A stretch of 64,000 nt of DNA from Carettochelys insculpta. Lineage: Eukaryota > Chordata > Testudines > Carettochelyidae. Shown here one piece after another: positions 22,644 through 33,345 of the stretch. The DNA lies in NCBI RefSeq assembly GCF_033958435.1, contig NC_134161.1, positions 10,354,001 through 10,418,000 on the forward strand, given 5' to 3'. The translations under genes were made by a program, and so were the position numbers. Below the pieces are notes generated by a model. The model had not been told where the DNA came from. It did not search any database and worked only from the letters and a program-made list of their open reading frames with translations. The stretch's first letter is position 1. Every line of letters begins with the position of its first letter.

Positions 22644-22971
22644 ATCATAAGAATGTCAATACGGGTCAGACCAATTGTCCATCTTGCTCAGTATCCTGTC
22701 TTCCATCAGTGACTGGTGCCGAATGTTTCACTAGGAGTGAACAGAACAAGGCAATTATCGAGTGATCCAGTCCCTATTTGGCAGTCAGAAGGTGAGGGGT
22801 TCCCAGAGCATGGTGTGGCATTCCTGACCATCTTGGCTAATAGCCATCAATAGATCTATCATCCATGAACTTATCAAATTGTTTTTTGAATCCAGTTTTG
22901 CCTTTGGCCTTCACAACATCCACTGGCAATGAGTGCCACAAGTTGAATGTGTATTGTTTGGAGAAGTACTT
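22644..22971 (-). mobile_element. CR1 LINE 3' end, minus strand
   Basis: Read on the minus strand it ends 'tggtctgacccgtattgaca' and then 'ttcttatgatc', matching the 3' end of the CR1 at 40528-42059. Upstream of that the same strand has 'ggatgttgtgaaggccaaag', the C-terminal ORF2 region. Only the last 330 bp remain, with several small deletions. A hAT MITE adjoins at the truncation point. Confidence 0.85.
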
Positions 22972-23160
22972 CAGAGTTCCATGTAAGCTGAGTGCGTGGG
23001 TAGCCACCCAGGACAATTTGAAGTGCCATGCAGCTGATGAGCAGAGTGCCCACAGCCTTTAGCGTGTGTTTCTACTGATGGTGCACATCAGCATGCACTT
23101 GGTTGCACATAAGAAAATACAGTCTGTACGTGAATGGAGAAAGTTTAGTGAAAACATTGG
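22972..23160. mobile_element. hAT-type MITE (GTTCCCTNTAA family)
   Basis: Begins CAGAGTTCCATGTAAGCTG and ends with the inverted remnant 'tttagtgaaaacattgg'. The interior 'tttctactgatggtgcacat' matches the other family members. The 8-bp target duplication is no longer clear. It directly abuts the CR1 fragment, so it may have inserted into that CR1. Confidence 0.7.
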
Positions 23161-25234
23161 CGAGCACCTAGTAAGTCAAGGCTCTGGCTTTGAAGTGTGG
23201 CTGCTCGCCCCTGAGCGAGGCTACCCAATTGCCAATCACACATCTTAATTTCTCAGTGAAGCTGTACTGTCGGTGCACCAAAACACAGGAGACTCAGGCA
23301 GACAAAAAGAACCTTGTATGGAGTTGAAAAGGACTCTGCTCCCTTCCCCCACAAGCCATGCTGCACAAGGGGAGTCATTGCTCTTCCCCATCAAGATCTC
23401 TAATTTCTAATTTAGAAGGTAATTCTAGTTCAAATTAGTGCCTCTTGTGGATAGAATTAGAGTCTGTGTGATGATTTGGAAAATACAATCAATTTGCTCC
23501 AATTGTTCGTACATGTCAGATCTCTCCAATAATGAAGAATTTACTCCTCCAGCACAGATACAAACAATGAGCCATTAGTCATGGGAGACGAGAGCGTCTG
23601 TCATAAGCAAACGGCCCAGGATGCTAAATGCTGCATTTAATGGCAACAAGAAAACGCCCTGGGGTGTTGGCTTGTTGTGTGCAGGGATCTTGCCATGCTC
23701 GGGCTGTCAGGCTGTTCTGTGTGCTCACAGTTTGATTCAAAGCCCCAGGAATAGGGATCCTATAGTTCTTGGAGGCGGAAAGTGAAAATCTTGCCCCAAA
23801 GGTCCTTTTGCATTTGAGGGGTGGGGGTAGAAATCTCGTTGCTGATATTCTGTTAAGTGGAGTGCTTCAGTCTGAGGGTGAGAGCCTGGTGCCTGCAGCT
23901 AAGGGTCCCTGCTTCTGGCCCAGGCCAGCCATCCAAATCCTGCTCCTTAGCAACATTGCACCCACTTGGGAAGCTGCCACTGTGCCCAGGAGCGGTGGGT
24001 TATAGCGGAAAGGGAAGGCACTGCACTCCCAAAAAGACCTGTGCGGCTCTGCCTCCTGCACTCCGGCTGGCTGGAAAGGCTGGGGCTCAGGCTGCAGCTT
24101 GGCTGACCATGGACTAGGACTGGGACTGGGGCCAGGGCTGCCCAGCTGCTCCTGGAGGCCAGAGCTGAGTCTGAGTCTGCACAGCTGCCTGGATGCTCCT
24201 GGGGACCACATCTATGGGGCAAGAGCAGGGGAAGCTAGGGCAGCCTAGGACGGGGGGGAAGGAATGTGATAGATTTGGGGAGGGGGTACAAGCCTGGGAC
24301 CAGTGGCCACAATGGGGGCTGGCCTGTGGTAAGCACAAAAGGGGTTGGGATAGGGCTTGCCTCCCTAAGCCTGGCCTTCAGCCACTGCCTATGACTGTGC
24401 CACACCTTCAGCAGTGGAAAGTAGCTCCATGGGGCATCCCTTATGGGAGGGAAGGTGATTCGTTATTGAGGATTCTGAATGCAGACAGACCTGGAGGTTT
24501 TGTTTGCGTGATGAATGCACCCTGTGTTGCCTAGCCCAGGTCTCCCTAAATCCTGGCCTGAATTATGCAGTCGTGGAAGGGGTGACTGATTATGTTATGC
24601 CAATGACTATGTTAACACTGCAGCCACGATTTGTTTTCAGTACTACCCAGGATGGACAAACAGGTTTCCAAACATGAAAGGAGATACGGGGCCAAATCCT
24701 CAGCTGATACAAAGTGCCATAGACTTCAGTAGAGCTCCTTTATTTACACCACCTGCGAATATATCCACTGCTGCCTAAATGCTCTAAGAAGTGCAAAAAT
24801 CTGACTGGACCCATCCTCTCTGCACTTGTCTGAGATGCATTAGAGGAGAAATTGAGAGTGACTGTTATTCTAAGCATTAATTTCTGGTCTTTTCATGGTC
24901 TGATTTAACCAGCTCTTTAGGAAGCAAACAATATGCATATTTCATGAAATGCATTTCCATGTCTGTTTAATTGTGAGCACACACTGTGAGGCTGAGAGAC
25001 GCTAACTGCTGCTTGTTAAGTCATTTGAGCTGACTTAACAGGGAGGCTGCAAGACTGATAATGAATCACCCAGCTCTAAGCCTCCACCAGCCAGCCACCT
25101 CCCTGTTTTGCCCCCTTCAGAAACTGGCTTGTGTATCTGATACTGGAGAGGAACCTTCAACCCACAGTGAAAGCTCTTTACACCCCTGCTACCGGGAGTC
25201 AGAGAGCAGGTGACCTTGTGAATAAAGCCCAGGT
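23161..25234. other. Gene-free stretch, possible conserved non-coding blocks
   Basis: No gene recognised. Blocks about 23575-23690 and 24880-25010 are repeat-free and AT-rich, including 'aatatgcatatttcatgaaa', and could be conserved regulatory sequence; this is a guess. About 24690-24750 ('ggggccaaatcctcagctga') resembles an inverted repeat common in turtles. The GC-rich part about 23880-24400 has chance frames only. Confidence 0.35.
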
Positions 25235-25350
25235 CGGGACACTCAAGAGACCTGAATTCTGTTCCCAGCCTTATGACAGAATTGCTGTGACCCCTTGGAT
25301 GAGTCACTAATATTTTCTGTGCCACAGCTTCTCCACTGTATGGTTTGACG
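25235..25350 (+). repeat. MIR-like SINE fragment
   Basis: Shows the MIR order 'gacctgaattctgttcccag', 'gctgtgaccccttggatgag', 'tcactaatattttctgtgcc' and 'acagcttctccactgtatgg'. It is diverged and partial. The ends are approximate. Confidence 0.65.
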
Positions 25351-25564
25351 TGCAGTCCCTGCCACCAAAGGATAAAGGCCAACTATTGTAATTAATTGGC
25401 TGGTGCGTGCATACGCTTCTGGATGGAATCAGTATTTCCATCCATATGCAGAATAAAAGGCGCTACAAGCGACAAAGGACGTGGTGCACATCTACACTAT
25501 TAGAAACACATGCATCTACCTGGGCAGCATTCAAATCTCTGGTAGGCGTCTGCCCGTGCACTTA

Positions 25565-25768
25565 TGGGGGAGGGATAGCTCAGTGGTTTGAGTATTGGTG
25601 TTGTAAACCCTGGGTTGTGAGTTTAGTCTTTGAGAGGGCCATTTAGGAGTGTGGGGCAAAAGGGGGAAAAAAAACTGTCAGGGATGGTGATATAGGTCCT
25701 GCTGTGAGTGCAGAGTACTGGACTCAATGACCTTTCAAGGTCCCTTCCAGTTCAGTGAGATAAATGTA
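25565..25768 (+). repeat. Cryptodire tRNA-derived SINE (Cry type)
   Basis: A tRNA-derived head carries box A in 'ggatagctcagtggtttgag' (25573-25592) and a degenerate box B in 'ctgggttgtgagtttagtct'. Then come the spacer 'gagggccatttaggagtgtg' and a tail 'ggactcaatgacctttcaag' plus 'gtcccttccagttc'. The tail closely resembles the 3' end of CR1, as expected for a SINE moved by CR1 reverse transcriptase. Structure and wording match the tRNA-Lys-related SINE family of cryptodire turtles as I remember it. It is not a functional tRNA gene: the acceptor and anticodon stems do not close. Confidence 0.88.
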
Positions 25769-25849
25769 GACATTATTTACTTTAGAGGCCAATGGTATGG
25801 AATGCAGATGATTCTGTCTGTCTCATAGCCATGTATTGCAATACGCAAT

Positions 25850-25945
25850 GGAGATTCTCTCTTAGCTCAAGTGGCAGGGACTTGTGTTTCCTGGAGTAGG
25901 AAGATCCCAAGTTCCAACCCAGCTGTGACCAGGGAATTCCAAGTA
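25850..25945 (+). repeat. tRNA-derived SINE head fragment
   Basis: Contains 'ctcttagctcaagtggcagg' (box A-like) and, 45 bp later, 'gatcccaagttccaacccag' (box B-like), the spacing of a tRNA promoter. It resembles the family at 37963-38125 rather than the Cry SINE. No tail is recognisable, so it is partial or old. Confidence 0.55.
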
Positions 25946-25966
25946 GCTAGTGTATGCAGCATAATA

Positions 25967-26148
25967 AAACAATGAGAAGTCCTGTGGCACCTTATAGACT
26001 TAACAGACAGTTAACAGCAAAGACCCGCTTCATCAAATGCATTCCAACAGACTCTTACGCTCCAATATATCTGTTAGTCTATAAGGTGCCACGGGATTTC
26101 TCATTGTTTTTGTGGATACAGACTAACATGGCTAGCCCTCTGCTACTT
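25967..26148. repeat. Palindromic element with tail
   Basis: The left arm has 'aacaatgagaagtcctgtgg' and 'caccttatagacttaacaga'. The right arm has 'tctgttagtctataaggtgc' and 'cacgggatttctcattgttt'. The tail is 'acagactaacatggctagcc'. The two arms are close inverted copies, so the single strand can fold into one long hairpin. Same family as 17583-17780. Confidence 0.75.
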
Positions 26149-26206
26149 GTCAGCATAATAAAGACTGTGAAGAGGTAAGTAGCTGAGGACTTAACAGTGG
26201 CATTAC

Positions 26207-26481
26207 GGTTGTGTCTACACTACAAAATAACTTAGAAGTTGCTTACTTTGAAGTACAACATGGAAGTAACAGACTTCAAAGTTGAGCATCTACACACACC
26301 CTACTTCAAACTTAAACTTCAACATAGGGCACTAATCCATTCCCAGGAATGGAGTAAGGACTTCGAATTTGGGCTCCCTTACTTTGAAGTAAGGAAAAAA
26401 AGTATATAGACACTCTGCAGGTTACTTCAAAGTAGCATCTAACTTCGAAGTTTGAAGTTAGTTTCTAGTGTAGACACACCC
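26207..26481. mobile_element. Harbinger-type MITE with TTCGAAG interior
   Basis: Ends GGTTGTGTCTACACTA and, inverted, GGGTGTGTCTACACTA: near-perfect 16-bp terminal inverted repeats. Flanking triplets are TAC and TAT, a one-base mismatch at the expected TWA-type duplication. The interior alternates 'acttcaaag', 'acttcgaag' and 'ctttgaagt' in both orientations, like the MITEs at 1040 and 1704 but with most CpGs lost. No coding capacity. Confidence 0.8.
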
Positions 26482-26484
26482 TAT

Positions 26485-29111
26485 AGTTTGTGGGGTGCGC
26501 TTATTTCTTCACCATCAGAGACCTGGCTGGAAGCTCTTACTCATGCTGTAGAGAGGCTGCCCCACAGGAAGGAAAGTGTATTGTGGTAACAAAGTCAACT
26601 GTAAAGTGATAGAGAACACCTCTCATCCCATCACTTACGTGTTTGACCCTTCTGCCCTGTCCTAATAGAGAATGCCAAGTGGGGAATAGAGAATAATTCA
26701 GATATGAACCAAGCAATCGCTCATTAGCAGTTTGGCTCAGCCATAGATTTAATCATTGTGACGCTCCAGTGGCTAAGACAGTCTGCTCTGAAAGAGGTCA
26801 GTGCTGCCAGAGAAGAGGTGGTCAAGTTCACCTCTGTGCAAAATCCAGGTAACTGCTTCCTGCCAGCATAAATTAGTCAAACATTCAGATGTTTAAGCAT
26901 ATGTATTCTATTGCCGGGGCCAGTGCTCATGCTCTCGGATATATATGAGATGGTAAAACCTACATTATCTGGGATTTAGAATGTTTGCTTTGCAGAATGA
27001 GAGATTAGAGAATAGAAAGTCGGAAATGGCCATCTGTCTGCAGAGAGAGATCCTGCGAATTACAATTCCCATGGTCATTTTTTTTCTAATCCCCTTGACT
27101 TTGTTTGTATCTTCCATCATTGCTGATCCCCTCGGTGCCACAGCCGGCTCTGTATCTTAATTCGTCTATGCATTGGTCTCTGCTCACCTACTTGCCATTT
27201 ACAGAAAGAGGTATCAGAAACAAAAGAATTGACTTGTCTATCCCTTGGCGTTTTCCATTACCATAATATCTAGACACTTCCAGCACTTTCCGTCCTGTTT
27301 GGATCACAGATATAACCACTTCTCATATGCATCTTGTATGTGGCTTCTAAATCTGTCATGAAAACACAGCTGACCCTGGAATGGAACATCAGTGACTGAC
27401 CAGTAATGCTACACAGTGGTTTAGGACAACAATGAATACTCTACACTTACACAGCAGTATTGCCAACTCTTGCAATTTGAGTGCGGGTGTCATGGTATTT
27501 TGTGTCTGTCTTAAAGCGACAGCACCTGAAGTCATGGAACTATATATAGAGTGACTGCACAAAAAAGAATGAAAATGGTGGCTCATGAAACCTAAACACT
27601 CTTATCTACTTTCTAGATTGGGAGTGGGAAATTAATTTATGTTTAAATCTCATGGGTTTTTTTTGAAGGCTTGGGGTTAGCAATAGTGGGTATCTCTCAC
27701 TCTTGTGGATCCACCAAAATGCTTCCCAGTTTTAGATGCACAAAGCATGACTGGAGTGACCCCACCTCCTGGATGGAAGGCTCACTCCCTGCAGTGCACA
27801 GGATTGTTGCTTAGGGCATTGGGACAAACTGCGGTTCTTTATACACAATATCAGAAGATCATTTCACCGTTACAAAAGTCAGTAAGATGGGTCGTTGGTT
27901 CTGAGGACTGCATTTGGAAAACCCACATTAAGTGAAATGCATGTCCTCAGCTTGCCTAACTTTGGAAGAGTGAGAGGCTGGTACCTAAAATTCCACCTGA
28001 AAAGACCCTGACCCTTCTCAAACAGGAGCTCAATGCTTTTTAATTGAATTAAGTCTGGAGGATACAATAAATGCTGATGCCCTCCGTCACTAGCATGCTC
28101 TGCAACGCAGAGTGGGTTCAAAGAGCATTAATAGTGCTGGGCAAATAGCTCACGTTTGCCCTGTTAGCACCAGCTCTCAACAGACATGTGCAAGCCCAAG
28201 AGAGCAGATGCCCCTTGGTACAGACATAAGCAACATAGATAAATATTCATAACCATGCGGGAGATGTTTTTTGTTTTTGTTATTCAACTTCTCAATGCAA
28301 ACAAACATTTCGATTTACCATTTCCTTGTTCACAGCAAGGTGAATTGTATTTACAGTGCTGGGGAATTTATCAGAGGCAGCATTCTGCTCATCAGCTGTC
28401 CCTCCTGTTTCAGAAAGCAATTAGCAAGCAGCAGGCAGAGCACATGAATAAGGGAATACTGGAAGGGGCTGCTCACCAAACTGTGCTGAAATGGCATCAT
28501 TGTTTATCAGCTGTTTCCCCCCACTTTCACACTTTGCCCTATGACTTTATTATAGCCGGGTCCATCCCAGGCTCTGTGTGCGGGAATGCATAGGATGGCT
28601 GAGCTCAGGAAGGGAGTTTAAAATAGCAGATGAGAGAGCTGCTTGGAACTGCTGTTGGAATTGAAGGAGGCTGCATGACATCATTTCATTTTTTGAAGAA
28701 AGTGCACTGGGACCTCTTGCAAGCACAGGGACTGAAGCGTGGTTCTGGCCTCTCACCTTCCATCTGCAGATCTTGCATGCATGCAGTGGACAAGTTGTTC
28801 TGAGGCTACCCCAGTGTGGTGATTCTCCTGAACTGCTCTAACACTATTAGGAAGGGGGACACCTTTGGAGAGCTCTGCCAGGCATCAGGCAGGCTTCCTT
28901 GATTGGCAGGTGAGAAGATTTGCTGTCTTGTGAAACATTCATGAAATGGCCATCCTAACTAATAAGAGTGGAAGGTCTGCGTGCCTGCATGCACATACTT
29001 CCACTTTGTTTATATCTGAGTAATATCCTTAATTTGTGTATAATCCTAGAAAGGAAACATATTAAACAACTGTGACCCAAAGTTGAGTCTATTTTGTCAT
29101 ACCCCACAAGC
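26485..29111. other. Gene-free stretch, possible conserved non-coding blocks
   Basis: No repeat family recognised across 2.6 kb. Blocks about 26880-27260 and 28250-28560 are free of repeat signatures and might be conserved enhancer-like sequence; only an alignment could tell. Short frames lack domains. Confidence 0.35.
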
Positions 29112-29662
29112 TAGTGGTAACAGATGCTAGAACAAGAAGCCATGGTTTCAAGTTGTGGTGGGAGAGGTCTAGGTTGGGTGTTAGGAAAACCTGTTTCTCT
29201 AGGCGGGTGATGAAGCACTGGAATGGATTACCTAAAGGAAGTGGAGTCTCCATCCTTAAATGTTTTTAAGTCACAGCTTGACAAAGCCCTGACTAGGATG
29301 ATTTAGGGCATGTTCACACTAGACCTGGAAGTTGATCCTAGGTACACAGTTCCAGCTATGACTTACCTCGATCAACTTATCCGGCCATCATCACTAAGGA
29401 AGGTCGATGGGAGAATTCTCCTGTTGACCTCCCTTACTCACTGTTATAATGAGGAGTACAGGGGTCAACTGTCGAACCCTAATACTTTGATTTCATGCAT
29501 CCCCCCACTAGATGTGCAAAATTGAACCTCAGATGATCAATCCTGACTGGGTCAATCTCTGAGAATTGTGGATGTATCCTTAGCTGGGACTGTTCTTACT
29601 TGTAGCAGGGGATTGAACTCTTATGACCTCCTCAGGTCCCTACCAATGTTACAATTCTATGA
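29112..29662 (+). mobile_element. CR1 LINE 3' end, split by a MITE
   Basis: Left piece (to about 29305) matches the last part of ORF2: 'tgggtgttaggaaaacctgt', 'gatgaagcactggaatggat', 'agtcacagcttgacaaagcc'. The right piece (from 29580) continues with 'ttagctgggactgttcttac' and the CR1 tail 'ttatgacctcctcaggtccc', ending 'acaattctatgaatc'. Joining the pieces across the insertion gives the normal CR1 order. The reading frame is decayed. Same tail type as the CR1 at 14950. Confidence 0.85.
29306..29579. mobile_element. Harbinger-type MITE inserted in CR1
   Basis: A 274-bp element with left end GGGCATGTTCACACTAGACC and inverted right end GGATACATCCACAATTC, flanked by TTA (29303-29305 and 29580-29582). 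The host CR1 sequence resumes exactly after the second TTA, so both boundaries are fixed. The interior has 'gttgacctccctta' and 'cgatcaactt' motifs typical of a turtle MITE with GTTGAC-rich arms. It encodes nothing. Confidence 0.88.
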
Positions 29663-31282
29663 ATCTGGGAAAAATGAGGTGAATGATGAGGGATTTGTGT
29701 GGCATGGTGACTAGGACAGTGGAGGGGACCCCATGTCTCTGCATCTGTGTGCTGATTGCCAGCACATGATAGATTTCTGTAGTGCTAGTGTCTCTGCCAT
29801 CAGGAGCATTCAGACACCACAGAAAACTAGGCTCCTTGACATGATCAAATCTATGATGCCAAAGACAGGGAATTACTCCTTGTGAGCTTCTCTGACAACT
29901 TTCTGACAACTCCCATAGCAGCATGTATGTGATGTGATGTGCTGTTTATAAGGATTGTTTTGTGGATGTTTTTTTAGCGAGAGGAAAGCCCAAAGAGACA
30001 GAAGTGCAATGCTTCAGAAAAAAATATTTCGAAATGTTTCTTCTGCAAAAATTTAGCAACTGTTTGACTTGTTACACAGAAAGTTTAACTGTCCTTTGAG
30101 TTGCTGTGTCAGGTTTGGAAGCCCAGTTCAGTCAGTGAAGTATGAATAAGAGAGGTTTTAGTCCAGCTTTGTGTGAAAATATTAGTGCAAACTTAAACAT
30201 GTAATTGCTAGTGATGCCTCCATTATTTATGTATTGTATATGTCTTGCTTTAAATATAGACTTACAGCCTAAACATTCACTCTCTGCATAGGACAGGGAA
30301 TACCTCTTTGTGTTTTTAAACAGGTACTTTGGTGAAATACACCCTGCAGGGCAGATTGACATTCTAAGGCTGCAGAACTGTGTGTGCGTGTCTATAATAT
30401 GTGCTGCTTGTTGAACTATAAACACTACTCTGAAGCCTGTGAGCTGATTAGCACAGTAGAGGACCTAGAGACTGAGTTCTAGTCATAAATTTCAATGTGA
30501 TCTTGTGCAGCCGATAACCCTACTTATTTTACATCAAATATCAAATATTTTACTTAGTTTACATCAAATATCACTTAACTGCTTCACATGTGGGGTGGTC
30601 TGGAGGTTTTTTGTTTTGCAAGTCTGAACAATTGCTTGATAGGCTATTTTCAGGGGCAATAAAACAAGCATTGCTCTCTTCCAGACTGGGGTTACATGGG
30701 AGAAAGTGAGGTGGAGCCTTACTACCTTCCAGCTCTCGTAGATCTTTCCCAGTCATCTCCTCCCATTAAATTCTGGTTCATCATGGGGTCCTTGAAGTGG
30801 ATGTGCATCTGACAAGCAGGCCAGTGTTTTGCAGGGCTCTGAATCTGGCCATCCTTCTGTGAAATAGAAAATATGCCATTTAGAAGAAACCCATCAGTAC
30901 TGCCTGGGGGGAAATGCTCCCTTAAAAGCCAGCATTGTGTGTTTGTCCAGAGCAGAAACATAGTTAGGAGAACAGAGCTGATTACAAGTGACAGCTCTCG
31001 TGCCAGATGAGTTCTGACAGACAACTGATCCTCCGTTGATCAGTGCCTGAGGGACTGAATCACTCTTCTGAACTGAGGTTGCAGCGTAGGGTGTGTATGA
31101 GAATGGTTAGTTGTAAGAATAATGGAGTCATCTGGTAGTTTTAGTTACCCATCTTGTGTCTTGGAACTGGGGAGAGGGGAAAGCCAGCTCCAGAATTGGG
31201 GGACCCAACACAATATATTCAGCTATGCTGTCAGGTGGACTTTTGCCAGTGCATGTCCCGCGTAACTGTTTGTACCATAAGG
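29663..31282. other. Unrecognised non-coding sequence
   Basis: No gene found. 29926-29941 has a short gatgtgatgtgatgt run. About 30450-30520 weakly resembles a MIR core. 30535-30573 contains an imperfect repeat of 'acatcaaatatca'. Nothing else was identified. Confidence 0.5.
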
Positions 31283-31736
31283 CATTGCTCCACAACCAGT
31301 GTGCCATGGCACACTGATGTGCCACAAAGCAGGGCTGTGTGTGCCTCAGAGCCATTGACTGGCAGTGCTGTGTGATGCTCTGTGCACGCACCCCACTGCT
31401 TGGTGGAAGACGTGTGTGGTGGCAGCAGCCCTGGGGTGGCAGCAGCAGTGGTGGCAGGTTTAATGAGTCTCCAGCATCAAGTTAGGGTGGGTGGGGGTGC
31501 TGGGAGTGCCTGGCTCTGGGGAAGGAGTGAGGGACTGGGTTACAGAGGGGAGCTGGGCGTGCCTGGTTCTGGAGCAGGGGGAGTGCATTGAGTTAGAGCG
31601 GAAGGGTGGAGGGCTGGGGGTGCCTGGCTCTGGGGAATGAGGAGGGGATTGGGTTATATATATGTATATGGGTGTGCTGTGAAATTGTAATGAGTGCTGA
31701 AGTGTGCCATGGAGTGATAAAGGTTGCTGAGCACTG
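31283..31736. mobile_element. hAT-like element with G-rich minisatellite interior
   Basis: Left end CATTGCTCCACAACCAGTGTG and inverted right end CAGTGCTCAGCAACC form imperfect terminal repeats. Both ends are followed internally by 'gtgtgccatgg'. The interior (about 31487-31660) has three loose units of 'gtgcctggctctggggaa'-type sequence about 55-70 bp apart. The expected 8-bp duplication is not evident. The tandem array at 31738 starts immediately after it. No coding content. Confidence 0.6.
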
Positions 31737-31737
31737 A

Positions 31738-32345
31738 TCTAGTGGTTAATATGGAGGGAGGGGCTGGGAGCCAAGATTCCTGGATTCAGTCCCAGCCCTG
31801 AGAGAGGGGTGGGAATCTAGTGGTTAGAACAGGGGGCTCGGAGGCAGGACCTCTAGGTGCTAACCCAACCACGAGGGGAGTGGGGTCCACTGGTTAGAGC
31901 GTTGGAAGGCTGAGAGCCAGCACTCCTGGGTTAGCACCAAGAGGGGAGTGAGGTTCTTTTCTCGTGCTTGGAGAGGCTGGGCATTTATCCTAGTGGTTAG
32001 AGCAGGAGGCTGGGAGCCAGGAATACTTGGTTCAATTGCCCCAGCCCCTTCCTTGGGCATGGGGGGGACAGAACCCAGGAGTCCTGGCTCCCAGCCTCCC
32101 TCCACTCTAACCACAAGACTCTCACACCCTCCTGGATTTCTGGCTCCTAGCCCTCTGCTCTAACCACTGGGAAAGACTCCCACTCCACCCGCTTTCCTGG
32201 CGGGATGAATACAACCCAAGGGTGCTGGCTGCCAGCATCCTGGGAGGGAGAATAGAACGCAAGAGTTCTGGCTCTACTCTAAGCAGTAGACTAGACTCCC
32301 ACCTCCCTCCCTGGGAGAGGATAAGGGGATTCCTAGCTCCCAGCA
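31738..32345. repeat. tRNA-like tandem array that reverses orientation
   Basis: Units of about 70-100 bp carry 'tctagtggttagagcagg', 'ggctgggagccaggactcct' and 'gggttca'-like parts. Four units run forward (starting near 31738, 31817, 31886 and 31988). From about 32065 at least three units run in the opposite direction (32071-32120, 32122-32175 and 32250-32302), so the array is head to head. The 'tctagtggttag' stretch resembles box A of tRNA-Glu, and 'gggttc' falls where box B would be, which suggests origin from a tRNA-related repeat. No intact tRNA fold is present. Confidence 0.75.
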
Positions 32346-32936
32346 GGCTATACAGAAATTAACTTTTTCCTAGGTTCAAGATGTCACTGCCCCTCTCATA
32401 TCATGTCATGGAAAACTGTCTTTGATCTACAGGTTGTAGCTGAGTTGTCAACAGAGTAAGACTGCCAGAATACCTAAAGGACTCAGGGCCACTGCTGTGG
32501 TGCTGGTCTGGATCTTCAGGCCCTTTTAAATTGCCAGGCCCCCAGGCAACTGCCTCTTTGCACCTCTTCTGTGGCCATGGTGGCTGTACATCTGTGAGGT
32601 TCCTTCCTCACTTAACATCTCTGAGATGTAGTGACTTCGCTATTGACGCAGCTGGTGATGTGGGAGTAAAATTAAATCAGAGCACAGGATGCCCAACGCC
32701 ACTGCACAGCTTTCAGATGTTGCCAGATATCTCTCCCTTACATTATTAAATGAACACAAACTAAGTACATTACTCTGCATCAATAGCAATGCAGGGGAAA
32801 TGTGTTTAGACCAAGCTGTGAAGCAAATGGCCATAGAACGATACCTTGTTCAGATGGAGTGGAAAGATTTGCTATTATATTGTTGGAATGGGGTTGGCAA
32901 TGTGCTCAAAACACAAAATTGAAGACTGTCTCTGCC
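32346..32936. other. Unrecognised non-coding sequence
   Basis: No repeat or exon recognised. Short open frames on both strands at 32640-32922 have no domains. Confidence 0.5.
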
Positions 32937-32937
32937 T

Positions 32938-33345
32938 AGGGTTGCCAGCTTCCTAATGGCACCAAACTGAACCCCTCTGCTGTGCGTGCTGTCCTTCCCC
33001 GCTCAATCCATCCCACCCTCAGTTGATTGCTGTCCTCTGTCCTCACTCATTTTCACTGAGCTGGTGCAGGAAGTTGGGGTGCTGGTAGTGTGGGTTGGGG
33101 GGGCAGAAATGAGGGGTTCAGTGTACAGTCTGGAGTGGAGTTCAGGATGTGCTGGTGAAGGCTGTTGGGACTCTGGGGTGGGGTCTGGGAGGAGGAATGT
33201 GTGGGAGGATGCAGAGTGCAGGCTCCAGGAGGGATTTGGGGTGTAGGAAGGGTCTCAGGGCTGGGGCAGGGGATTGGGATGTGGGAGGGGGTGTCAGGTT
33301 TCAGCAGCACTTAATGTAGCTCCCAGGCAGTAGCCCCCTGGTCCT
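32938..33345. repeat. G-rich variable repeat with 'tagggttgccagc' end
   Basis: Starts 'tagggttgccagcttcctaa' and passes through 'caccaaactgaacccctctg' into a long G-rich tract (33061-33300) with repeated 'ggggt', 'gtgggagg' and 'ctggggtggggtctgggagg' phrases. It ends near 'gtccttgcaggcccag'. The start resembles hAT-related elements found across turtle genomes with a G-rich expandable centre. No right terminus or duplication was found. Confidence 0.5.

Noticed and set aside
25565..25640. A tRNA gene
   Set aside because: It has pol III boxes but no closable acceptor or anticodon stem, and it continues into a CR1-like tail, so it is a SINE.
30485..30575. A short tandem repeat of 'catcaaatatca'
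   Set aside because: Only two or three imperfect copies; not enough for a repeat call.
31738..32060. A cluster of tRNA-Glu genes
   Set aside because: Units keep only box-A-like and gggttc-like words and do not fold as tRNA; it is a tandem repeat.
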